NCBI GenBank assembly: GCA_023256115.1
Contig: JAGDWU010000010.1
Span: 2,973 to 8,556 of the forward strand
Direction of reading: 5' to 3'
Origin: Candidatus Aenigmatarchaeota archaeon
Lineage (GTDB): Archaea; Aenigmatarchaeota; Aenigmatarchaeia; CG10238-14; SpSt-28
DNA: 5,584 nt
Shown here: positions 1 to 4,874 of the stretch, one piece after another
Layout: every line of letters begins with the position of its first letter
Position numbering within the stretch: the first letter of the stretch is position 1
Program-made: the position numbers and the translations under genes
Notes under the pieces: model-generated
What the model was told of the DNA's origin: nothing
The model's input: only the letters and a program-made list of their open reading frames with translations
The model's database searches: none

Positions 1-147
1 GAAAAGAAAAAAGAGGAAATAAAAAAAGAATTAGATGAAGAGAAGGAACTTTTAGAAATTAGAAAGAGATATTTAGAAAAACAGCAAACAAGCATAACAG
101 AAAGGTTAAAAGAATTAGAAAAGAAGTTAAAAGAAATAAAAAAATAA
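1..147 (+). CDS. C-terminal end of an unidentified coiled-coil protein (5' truncated by the window)
   Basis: Frame 1 is open from the first base to a TAA at 145-147 and gives 48 residues. They are almost entirely Glu, Lys, Leu, Ile and Arg, with hydrophobic residues (I, L, L, I, Y, L, I, L, L, L, I) spaced roughly in heptads; this is a coiled-coil tail ending in Lys-Ile-Lys-Lys. There is no glycine or proline and no recognisable catalytic or metal-binding motif, so the protein family cannot be named. The stop lies only 3 bases before the sepF start, so the two genes are probably in one operon. A role in cell division or membrane organisation would be a guess from that neighbour alone. Confidence is high that this is coding and low for any function. 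Confidence 0.75.
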   Translation, partial: EKKKEEIKKELDEEKELLEIRKRYLEKQQTSITERLKELEKKLKEIKK

Positions 148-150
148 ATT

Positions 151-480
151 ATGGTCATCAAAAAGATAATTGAAAAAATAAAACCGCGAAAAGAAGAGAC
201 TGAAGAGGTTGAAATCCCTTTAGAAGAAAGAAAAGAGGAAATTAAAATAAAAGTTGAAAAAGTTAACGAATTTAGCGATACTGAAAAAGTTTTAAATTTG
301 CTTAGAGAAAACTACATTGTTTTAGTAAATATTAAAGATTTGAGACAAAGAGATTTAAATGAATTAAAGAGAGTAGTAAACAGAATAAAGAAAAGTGTTG
401 AAGCTATTGGCGGTGAATTGATAGGCGTAGGAGAAGATTTTCTTTTAGTTGTACCAGCATTTGTAAAAATAGTAAAGTAA
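151..480 (+). CDS. sepF: Archaeal cell division protein SepF (DUF552 family)
   Basis: The 109-residue protein matches archaeal SepF, the membrane anchor that binds FtsZ at the division site. Residues 1-11 (MVIKKIIEKIK) can form a short amphipathic helix, as expected for the SepF membrane-targeting sequence. Residues 12-33 are a charged Glu/Lys linker. Residues 34-109 are the compact SepF domain, with the typical pattern IVLVNIKDLRQRDLNELK at 56-73, followed by an alpha helix (VVNRIKKSVEAIGGEL) and the ending IGVGEDFLLVVP (91-102). The length is a little under that of many archaeal homologues. The ATG at 151 follows the upstream stop by 3 nt with no Shine-Dalgarno sequence, which suggests cotranscription. 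ftsZ itself is not in the window. The family call is firm; the division role is inferred from characterised archaeal SepF. Confidence 0.88.
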   Translation: MVIKKIIEKIKPRKEETEEVEIPLEERKEEIKIKVEKVNEFSDTEKVLNLLRENYIVLVNIKDLRQRDLNELKRVVNRIKKSVEAIGGELIGVGEDFLLVVPAFVKIVK

Positions 481-482
481 AG

Positions 483-490
483 TTTTTAAA
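483..490 (+). promoter_or_regulatory. TATA box of the thermosome gene
   Basis: TTTTTAAA is centred about 35 nt before the thermosome ATG at 522, directly after the sepF stop. With the usual archaeal spacing of about 26 nt from TATA centre to start site, transcription would begin near 512-514 and leave a leader of about 10 nt. A pyrimidine-rich run at 498-509 lies between the box and the start, and could also serve as the T-rich terminator of sepF. The placement is inferred from spacing, not from mapped transcripts. Confidence 0.55.
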
Positions 491-521
491 CCCACCATTT
501 TTTCTTCTATAATTATTTATT

Positions 522-2189
522 ATGGTTGAAAGACCTAAAGCATTATTAGCTCAAATTGGTGGGCAACCAGTATTAATATTGCCAGAAGGAACAGTAAGAA
601 CTACAGGAAAGGATGCAATAAAAAATAATATTGCAGCATGTAAAGCTGTGCAAGAAACAATAAGAACAACATTAGGACCTAGAGGAATGGATAAAATGCT
701 AGTAGATAGCTTAGGAGATATAACAATAACAAACGATGGAGTAACAATATTGGAAGAAATGGAAATTGAACATCCAGCAGCAAAAATGATGGTAGAAATT
801 GCAAAAACAGTAAATCAAGAAGTTGGAGATGGAACAACTAGCAGCGTAGTTTTAGCTGCTGAATTGCTAAGAAAAGCAGAAGAATTGCTAGATCAAAACA
901 TTCATCCAACAATAATTACTAAAGGTTATAAAATTGCATTAAATTTAGCATTGCAAAAATTAGATGAATTAAAAAAGAAAATTGATATAAATGATACTGA
1001 AACATTAAAGAAAATAGTAATAACTTCATTAAGCGGAAAAGGTGCAACTAGTGCGGATCCAAAAATTTTAGATCATATTGCAAATATTGTAATTGAAGCA
1101 GTAAGAACTGTTGCAAGAGAAGAGAATGGAAAATTAATAATTGATAGAGAAGATATAAAAAGGGAAAAGAAAACTGGCGGAAGCATTTATGATACAGAAT
1201 TAGTTAAAGGAATAGTAATAGATAAGGAAGTTGTTCACCCGCAAATGCCAAAAGTAGTTAAAAATGCTAAAATTGCATTATTGAATGTTGGATTAGAAGT
1301 TCATAAACCAGAAACTGATGCAGAAATAAGAATTACTAAACCAGAAGAATTAAAAGCATTCTTAGAAGAAGAAGAAAAAATGTTAAAAGAAATGGTTGAA
1401 AAAATTGCAAGAACTGGAGCAAATGTTGTATTTTGTCAAAAAGGAATAGATGATTTACCACAGCACTTTTTAGCAAAAAAAGGAATTTTGGCAGCTAGAA
1501 GATTGAAAAGCAGCGATATGGAAAAACTTGCAAAAGCAACAGGCGCAAGAATAATTACAAACTTAGATGACTTAACTGAAAAAGATTTAGGATATGCGGA
1601 AATAGTTGAAGAAAAAAGAGTTGGCGGAGAAAATATGATATTTGTTAGAGGTTGTAAAAATCCGAAATCTGTAACAATTTTAGTTAGAGGTGGTAGCGAG
1701 CATGTTGTTGATGAATTAGATAGAAGTGTTGAAGATGGAATAGGAGCATTAACTAGTGCATTAGCAGAACAAGCAGTTGTTTATGGTGGTGGAGCAATTG
1801 AAATGGCATTAGCAACTTATATTAGAAAACAAGCAACAAAATATAGCGGAAGAGAACAATTAGCAATTTTAGCATTTGCAGATGCATTAGAAGTAATTCC
1901 TAGAATATTAGCTGAAAATGCTGGAATGGATCCAGTAGAAACAATATTAAAACTAAGAGCTGCTCATGAAAAAGGGGAATACTCAAAAGGAGTAGATGTA
2001 TATGCTATGGACGTTGGTGATATGGAAAAGGTTGGAGTATATGATCCTTACAAAGTTAAAAAGCAAGTTTTAACAGCTGCTGTTGAAGCTGCAGAAATGA
2101 TATTAAGAATTGATGATATAATAGCAGCTGGTAAATCTGTAAAAGAAGAAAAAGAAAAACCAGAAGAAACAACTCCTGAAGAGGATTAA
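522..2189 (+). CDS. ths: Thermosome subunit (group II chaperonin, Hsp60/CCT family)
   Basis: This 555-residue protein is a full-length archaeal group II chaperonin, an ATP-driven double-ring chamber that folds proteins in the cytoplasm. The N-terminal equatorial domain has [11 protein letters not shown] (50-60), NDGVTIL (71-77) and the nucleotide-binding GDGTTS (102-107). The apical domain covers roughly 200-370. The C-terminal equatorial half has RSVEDGI (401-407), where D405 aligns with the catalytic Asp of the usual HDAL motif, then GGGA (422-425), NAGMDP (466-471) and [15 protein letters not shown] (523-537). The tail after 538 is Lys/Glu/Pro-rich and ends in an acidic EED instead of a Gly/Met-rich repeat. 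Only one subunit gene is visible, so a homo-oligomeric ring is possible, but paralogues may lie elsewhere. The gene has its own promoter and a T-rich 3' end, so it is probably monocistronic. Confidence 0.97.
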   Translation: MVERPKALLAQIGGQPVLILPEGTVRTTGKDAIKNNIAACKAVQETIRTTLGPRGMDKMLVDSLGDITITNDGVTILEEMEIEHPAAKMMVEIAKTVNQEVGDGTTSSVVLAAELLRKAEELLDQNIHPTIITKGYKIALNLALQKLDELKKKIDINDTETLKKIVITSLSGKGATSADPKILDHIANIVIEAVRTVAREENGKLIIDREDIKREKKTGGSIYDTELVKGIVIDKEVVHPQMPKVVKNAKIALLNVGLEVHKPETDAEIRITKPEELKAFLEEEEKMLKEMVEKIARTGANVVFCQKGIDDLPQHFLAKKGILAARRLKSSDMEKLAKATGARIITNLDDLTEKDLGYAEIVEEKRVGGENMIFVRGCKNPKSVTILVRGGSEHVVDELDRSVEDGIGALTSALAEQAVVYGGGAIEMALATYIRKQATKYSGREQLAILAFADALEVIPRILAENAGMDPVETILKLRAAHEKGEYSKGVDVYAMDVGDMEKVGVYDPYKVKKQVLTAAVEAAEMILRIDDIIAAGKSVKEEKEKPEETTPEED

Positions 2190-2191
2190 TA

Positions 2192-2216
2192 TTTTCTCTT
2201 TTTTATTTATTTTTTA
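2192..2216 (+). terminator. T-rich terminator after the thermosome gene
   Basis: Runs of T broken by single A or C bases begin 2 nt after the thermosome stop and continue to about 2216. Oligo-T stretches without a stable hairpin are the usual intrinsic termination signal in archaea. No comparable single tract is obvious just after rpoP on the opposite strand; only short T5 runs are seen there (complements of 2436-2440 and 2395-2399). Confidence 0.55.
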
Positions 2217-2220
2217 TAAA

Positions 2221-2250
2221 TAAACGCTCCAAAACTTTATCTTTTAAGCT
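2221..2250 (+). repeat. Imperfect direct repeat, copy 1
   Basis: This begins with TAAACGCT (2221-2228) and ends with CTTTATCTTTTAAGCT (2235-2250). A second copy at 2407-2435 begins with the same 8 bases and ends with a near-identical block that differs by two T/C changes and one extra A. The two copies sit on either side of the inverted-repeat element. They may be remnants of a duplication, boundary sequences or paired regulatory sites; the sequence does not decide. The pair was found by eye. Confidence 0.5.
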
Positions 2251-2379
2251 TGCCGAAATAAAAAAGAATTTGAATGTCTAAAATGTGGCTAATCTACGAT
2301 AGATATTGAAATACATGTATAAGCATAACTGCGCTAGTAAGATGCATAAATGCATAAAGCTGTAAGCCACAATCGGCAA
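2250..2379. other. Uncharacterised structured intergenic element with nested inverted repeats
   Basis: The 252-base gap between the thermosome stop and the rpoP stop has no plausible gene, but has clear symmetry. TTGCCGA (2250-2256) is the reverse complement of TCGGCAA (2373-2379). TGTGGCT (2284-2290) is the reverse complement of AGCCACA (2365-2371). The two pairs nest, forming an outer and an inner 7-bp helix separated by 27 nt on one side and 1 nt on the other. Inside are a small hairpin ATCTA/TAGAT (2292-2304), the palindrome ATACATGTAT (2311-2320) and a tandem repeat of ATGCATAA (2342-2357). The element could be a small RNA on either strand, a convergent-end structure or a DNA-level site. 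I could not fit it to tRNA, 5S rRNA, SRP RNA, RNase P RNA or box C/D RNA. Confidence 0.4.
2342..2357. repeat. Tandem 8-bp repeat ATGCATAA x2
   Basis: Two perfect adjacent copies of ATGCATAA lie inside the structured intergenic element, and the core GCATAA occurs a third time at 2323-2328. Each copy holds the palindrome ATGCAT. Possible roles are a protein-binding site or loop sequence in an RNA; chance is also possible in A+T-rich DNA. Confidence 0.4.
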
Positions 2380-2406
2380 AATAAGAGAATAGGTAAAAAC
2401 ATTTTC

Positions 2407-2435
2407 TAAACGCTAAAGCTCTATCCTTTAAAGCT
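2407..2435 (+). repeat. Imperfect direct repeat, copy 2
   Basis: This is the partner of the repeat at 2221-2250, sharing TAAACGCT (2407-2414) and the block CTCTATCCTTTAAAGCT (2419-2435). It ends 6 bases short of the rpoP stop. Read on the minus strand it contains TTTAAA, which could act as a TATA-like box for a transcript heading into the structured element, but this is speculative. Confidence 0.5.
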
Positions 2436-2441
2436 AAAAAT

Positions 2442-2573
2442 TCACCTAGCTTTCAATATTTTAACTGTAGGTGGTCTGGTTTTTTCTAAAATTCTAGATC
2501 CGCAATAAGGACACAAAATTCTATTTTCTTCAATTTTTTCAATTAGTTTTTTACACATATAACATCTGTACAT
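2442..2573 (-). CDS. rpoP: DNA-directed RNA polymerase subunit P (Rpo12)
   Basis: A 43-codon gene reads from ATG (2573-2571) to TGA (2444-2442) on the minus strand. The protein starts MYRCYMCKKLI and ends EKTRPPTVKILKAR. The four zinc ligands are C4, C7, C21 and C24, arranged CX2C...CPYCG. The basic tail (TRPPTVKILKAR) closely resembles the conserved C-terminus of archaeal Rpo12 and eukaryotic Rpb12, a small zinc-ribbon subunit needed for RNA polymerase assembly. The length is slightly under the usual 44-50 residues. Its A of ATG is also the last base of the eL43 stop codon (TAATG), which points to translational coupling. eL43 followed by rpoP is a well-known archaeal gene pair. It is the last gene of the minus-strand operon. 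Confidence 0.92.
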   Translation of the reverse strand: MYRCYMCKKLIEKIEENRILCPYCGSRILEKTRPPTVKILKAR

Positions 2574-2794
2574 TATTTTTCAAATCCAGGCGGATAATAA
2601 GCTTTTCCAGCGACTTTTGTATTACATTTTTTACAAAACCAAATTCCAGTTGAAATCCTTTTTAATTTTTTGAATCCGCATTTTGGACAAACATGTTTTT
2701 GCCTTTGTATAACTTCAATTTCATCTATTTTTTCCCTTAATTTCATTCCATATCTTGGCCCAAATCTTCCAGAAGGCCCAACTTTTTTTACCAT
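2573..2794 (-). CDS. rpl37ae: 50S ribosomal protein eL43 (L37Ae)
   Basis: This 73-residue protein is the archaeal/eukaryotic large-subunit zinc-ribbon protein eL43. The N-terminal basic part has GPSGRFGPRYG (6-16), typical of the family, followed by the helix LREKIDEIE. The zinc ribbon uses C36, C39, C54 and C57 (CPKC...CKKC), and the protein ends with the usual AGKAYYPPG (62-70). The start ATG at 2794-2792 lies 2 nt after the stop of the PDCD5-family gene, and its own stop overlaps the rpoP start by one base. Many archaea also pair this gene with rpoP, but usually inside the exosome gene cluster. Confidence 0.95.
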   Translation of the reverse strand: MVKKVGPSGRFGPRYGMKLREKIDEIEVIQRQKHVCPKCGFKKLKRISTGIWFCKKCNTKVAGKAYYPPGFEK

Positions 2795-2796
2795 AA

Positions 2797-3003
2797 TTAT
2801 TTCATTAACATCCTTAATAAGCTTTTTAGTTTTTCATCATTTATTTTTTCTTTTATTCTTCCTTGCAAATATAAAGCAATTAATTGATTTTCAATTTGTT
2901 CAGCAAGTTCTGGTTTAACAAGTTTTATTCTTCCAAGCCTTTCTCTAGCTTCTTTTGTTAAAATTTGCACTAAAATTTCTCTTTTCTTTCTTTCATCTAT
3001 CAT
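2797..3003 (-). CDS. PDCD5/TFAR19-family DNA-binding protein, short form
   Basis: The 68 residues match the core of the PDCD5-related family, small helical-bundle proteins conserved in archaea and eukaryotes and described as DNA-binding; their precise archaeal role is unclear. Family hallmarks are [10 protein letters not shown] (14-23), [18 protein letters not shown] (25-42) and the C-terminal [10 protein letters not shown] (54-63). Homologues are usually around 110 residues, so both the N-terminal helix and the basic tail are shortened here. The start is well fixed: ATG overlaps the eS19 stop as ATGA (3000-3003), and an in-frame TGA at 3015-3013 blocks any earlier start. Location directly after eS19 is the common archaeal order. 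The coupling suggests production at levels tied to ribosomal proteins. Confidence 0.9.
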   Translation of the reverse strand: MIDERKKREILVQILTKEARERLGRIKLVKPELAEQIENQLIALYLQGRIKEKINDEKLKSLLRMLMK

Positions 3004-3410
3004 TTTAATTTTTCACAAATTTTATCTATTAAAGACCTTCCTTTTGGAGTTAAAATTCTTCCACCTTTTACTGTTTGAACTAATCCAGCTTTTTCAAGTT
3101 TTTGTAAAATTTTTCTTATTATATTACCGCTAGCTTTATAAGTTTTTGCTGGTCTTCTACCTCTTCTTTTTCTTCTTCTAAAATATTTTCTAAGTCTCGA
3201 AACTCCTAAAGGTCCATCTAAATATAATCTTCTCATTATAGCTGCTGCTCTAATATACCAAAAATCTTTTTGCTCTGGTGGTCTTTCGCTAGCGTGCGAA
3301 GATTTAGCAAACATAACCCATCTAGGCGGCTCTAATTCTGGAAACTTTTTTAATTCTTCTTTCAAATTTTCTATTAACTTTTGTGGATCTACTTCCTTTA
3401 CGCTTACCAT
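3000..3410 (-). CDS. rps19e: 30S ribosomal protein eS19 (S19e)
   Basis: The 136-residue protein is eS19, a winged-helix protein of the small-subunit head. Recognisable blocks are the basic/aromatic segment [20 protein letters not shown] (45-64), [13 protein letters not shown] (65-77), the Arg/Lys-rich stretch 78-88 ([11 protein letters not shown] region), the helix [19 protein letters not shown] (93-111) and [12 protein letters not shown] (118-129). Length is close to the archaeal norm. It is the first gene of a minus-strand operon, and its TGA overlaps the next start codon by 4 nt. A TATA-like box about 25 nt upstream of the ATG implies an essentially leaderless mRNA. No Shine-Dalgarno sequence is seen. 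Confidence 0.96.
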   Translation of the reverse strand: MVSVKEVDPQKLIENLKEELKKFPELEPPRWVMFAKSSHASERPPEQKDFWYIRAAAIMRRLYLDGPLGVSRLRKYFRRRKRRGRRPAKTYKASGNIIRKILQKLEKAGLVQTVKGGRILTPKGRSLIDKICEKLK

Positions 3411-3431
3411 ATTATTTTAATTTTAAAAAAG

Positions 3432-3439
3432 ATTTAAAA
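3432..3439 (-). promoter_or_regulatory. TATA box of the eS19-PDCD5-eL43-rpoP operon
   Basis: On the minus strand TTTTAAAT is centred about 25 nt before the eS19 ATG (3410), so transcription should start at or next to the start codon and give a leaderless mRNA. It lies in the 42-nt gap after the tRNA-Pro gene on the same strand. The operon can therefore be expressed independently of the tRNA, although read-through from the tRNA is not excluded. Confidence 0.55.
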
Positions 3440-3452
3440 GAATGTAGCAAAA

Positions 3453-3526
3453 TGGGGCGGCCGGGATTTGAACCCAGGTCACAGGCACCCCAAGCCTGCA
3501 TTCTAGCCAAGCTAAACTACCGCCCC
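3453..3526 (-). tRNA. tRNA-Pro, anticodon GGG
   Basis: The minus strand folds into a full 74-nt cloverleaf. The acceptor stem is GGGGCGG/CCGCCCC (7 bp) with discriminator A. The D stem is GTTT/GAAT with a 10-nt loop. The anticodon stem CAGGC/GCCTG carries the loop TTGGGGT, so the anticodon is GGG, reading CCC/CCU proline codons. The variable loop is 4 nt, and the T arm is CTGGG-TTCAAAT-CCCGG. There is no intron and CCA is not encoded, so it must be added after transcription. The gene lies 25 nt from the divergent rnp1 start and 42 nt upstream of eS19. Confidence 0.97.
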
Positions 3527-3551
3527 TTAACTCATAATATCAATTTTTTTA

Positions 3552-3559
3552 ATGATAAA
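3552..3559 (-). promoter_or_regulatory. Possible TATA box of tRNA-Pro, inside the start of rnp1
   Basis: On the minus strand TTTATCAT is centred about 29 nt upstream of the tRNA 5' end, which would place the start site within a few bases of the mature tRNA. The box would overlap the first codons of the divergent rnp1 gene. A weaker alternative is the A/T run at 3543-3551. This is inferred from spacing only. Confidence 0.3.
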
Positions 3560-3848
3560 CGAAAGAAATATTGTTTTTCATGAGCTAATTGGCTTAAAAG
3601 TTAGAATATTAAAATCAAAAGTAAAAGGTTATAAAAATATAAAAGGAAAAATAATAGACGAAACAAAAAATACTTTTTTAATAGAAAAGGAAAATGGAAA
3701 AAGAGTAAGAATAATAAAAAATGTTTGTACATTTGTTTTTTATTTAAATGGAAAAAAAGTTAAAGTTGATGGTAGATTATTAGTAGGAAATCCGGAAGAT
3801 AGAATTAAAAAAAGAATCCCAAATTGGAAAATGAGCGAAATATGTTAG
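3552..3848 (+). CDS. rnp1: Ribonuclease P protein component 1 (Pop4/Rpp29 family)
   Basis: This 98-residue protein is the archaeal homologue of Pop4/Rpp29. In RNase P it pairs with Rpp21 on the specificity side of the RNA and helps remove 5' leaders from precursor tRNAs. Family signatures are FHELIGLKVRI (9-19), NIKGKIIDETKNTFLIE (29-45) forming the Sm-like barrel, and the very conserved VDGRLLVGNPEDRIKKR (72-88). The ATG at 3552 is preceded by a T run and no Shine-Dalgarno sequence. It is the first gene of a plus-strand operon, divergent from tRNA-Pro, with only 25 nt between them. Its 3' end overlaps the next gene. The Rpp21 partner is not in the window. Confidence 0.94.
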   Translation: MINERNIVFHELIGLKVRILKSKVKGYKNIKGKIIDETKNTFLIEKENGKRVRIIKNVCTFVFYLNGKKVKVDGRLLVGNPEDRIKKRIPNWKMSEIC

Positions 3849-4522
3849 ATGCAATATATTTTGATCAAAACATTAAAGAAAAAATTGAAATTGCAAAATA
3901 TTTAGGCTATGATGAATTAATTTTAATTTTTGAAGAAATAAATTTTGAAAAAATAAATGATACAATAAACAAATTAAAAGAAATTTTTCAAATGAATTTT
4001 TATTCTTGCATTTTAGTTGATAATTTTAAAAAGTTAAGAAAGGTTTCAAATGTAAAAGCTCATAAACAATTTGATTTGCTTTTTGTTAATGGAATAAATT
4101 TAAAAATTAATAGAGAAGCTGTTGAAAATGTTTTTGTCGATGGATTAGTAAATCCGCAGCAAAATAGAGATGATGCAGGTTTTAATCATATATTTGCAAA
4201 AAAAGCATTAAAAAATAATGTTGCACTAATAATAAATTTTAATCAAATTTTGAATTCTCAAAATTTAACAAGAGAAATTGAAAAATTGATTGAACTAATA
4301 AAAATTGCAAGGAAGTATAAGTTAAAAGTTGGAATTTTTTCTTTTGCCAAAACAAAATTTGATTTGAAAGATCCAATAATTTTTTCATCTTTTCTTTATT
4401 GCTTAGGATATGAATTAAAAGATGCAAAAAGAATTGTTAAAAATAGTATAAAAGATATAATAAATGAAAATTTAAAAAAAAGAAGTGAAAAATGGATTTT
4501 TCCAGGAGTTGAATTAATATGA
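3842..4522 (+). CDS. rnp3: Ribonuclease P protein component 3 (Rpp30/Rpp1 family)
   Basis: The product (226 aa from the chosen ATG) is the PHP-like TIM-barrel Rpp30 subunit, which works with Pop5 on the catalytic domain of RNase P. Recognisable blocks are FDLLFVNG (77-84), NREA (90-93), VDGLVNPQ (99-106) and AGFNHIFAKKALKNNVALI (112-130). SFA at 167-169 replaces the usual SGA, and LKDP at 175-178 replaces the usual L-R-S-P. I chose ATG 3842 over an in-frame TTG at 3824 because homologues normally begin close to the D-x-H strand, matched here by MLDAIYFD. The gene then overlaps rnp1 by 7 nt; the TTG would add six residues and a 25-nt overlap. The 3' end overlaps rnp2 as ATGA. The sequence is divergent but the family is clear. 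Confidence 0.9.
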   Translation: MLDAIYFDQNIKEKIEIAKYLGYDELILIFEEINFEKINDTINKLKEIFQMNFYSCILVDNFKKLRKVSNVKAHKQFDLLFVNGINLKINREAVENVFVDGLVNPQQNRDDAGFNHIFAKKALKNNVALIINFNQILNSQNLTREIEKLIELIKIARKYKLKVGIFSFAKTKFDLKDPIIFSSFLYCLGYELKDAKRIVKNSIKDIINENLKKRSEKWIFPGVELI

Positions 4523-4869
4523 CGAGCTATAGATCAATAAAAAGGTTAAAAGCTTTAATTCCGACATTAAGAGAAAGAAAAAGATATGTTTCAATAAAAA
4601 TTATTAGCGATGAAAAAATAGAAAAAGAAGAAATAAAAAATGCATTATATGAAAATATTAAAAATCTTTATGGAAAATTTGCATTAGCATATTTAAGTTT
4701 TAGAATAAAGTTTGATAAAGATTTGATAATTTTAAAATGTAATCATATTTCGCTACCTTTTATAATTTCCTCTTTAGGGTTTTTAAAAGAAATTAATAGA
4801 AAAAAAGTTATAATTAAAGTTTTGGCAATTAGCGGAACTATTAAAAAGCTTAAATTAAAATCAATATAA
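4519..4869 (+). CDS. rnp2: Ribonuclease P protein component 2 (Pop5/Rpp14 family)
   Basis: This 116-residue protein is Pop5, an RRM-like subunit that forms a heterotetramer with Rpp30 and activates the catalytic core of RNase P RNA. Hallmarks are PTLRERKRYV (15-24), the strand and turn LKCNHI (72-77), equivalent to the family's R-C-x-H, and the C-terminal ISGTIKKL (104-111). The start overlaps the rnp3 stop (ATGA), so the two partner subunits are translationally coupled, as fits a stoichiometric complex. AGGAG occurs 10 nt before the ATG inside rnp3 and could act as a ribosome-binding site. psmA follows after 5 nt. Confidence 0.92.
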   Translation: MTSYRSIKRLKALIPTLRERKRYVSIKIISDEKIEKEEIKNALYENIKNLYGKFALAYLSFRIKFDKDLIILKCNHISLPFIISSLGFLKEINRKKVIIKVLAISGTIKKLKLKSI

Positions 4870-4874
4870 ATATT

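Noticed and set aside
2250..2379. RNase P RNA, SRP RNA, 5S rRNA, tRNA or box C/D RNA at the structured gap
   Set aside because: No RNase P P4 core motifs, no SRP helix 8 consensus, no two-arm 5S layout, no T-loop next to the 7-bp outer helix and no C (RUGAUGA) or D (CUGA) boxes were found on the strands inspected. A divergent member cannot be excluded without a covariance search.
2250..2379. Miniature transposon with 7-bp terminal inverted repeats
   Set aside because: There is no target-site duplication directly outside the 7-bp arms; the flanking direct repeats are long, imperfect and offset on the right by 27 bp. It remains only a possibility until other copies are found.
2221..2435. Degenerate CRISPR array from the ~30-bp repeats
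   Set aside because: There are only two imperfect copies 186 bp apart, no regular spacers, no third copy and no cas genes in the window.
2670..2918. 82-codon plus-strand open frame
   Set aside because: It is the antisense shadow of eL43 and the PDCD5-family gene, both of which have clear family motifs. Its Phe/Leu/Ser-rich translation is typical of reversed A+T-rich coding DNA.
3383..3583. 66-codon plus-strand open frame
   Set aside because: It runs antisense through the eS19 start and the tRNA-Pro gene and then out of frame through the rnp1 start; the peptide has no family resemblance.
4239..4427. 62-codon minus-strand open frame
   Set aside because: It lies entirely inside rnp3 on the opposite strand and resembles no known protein.
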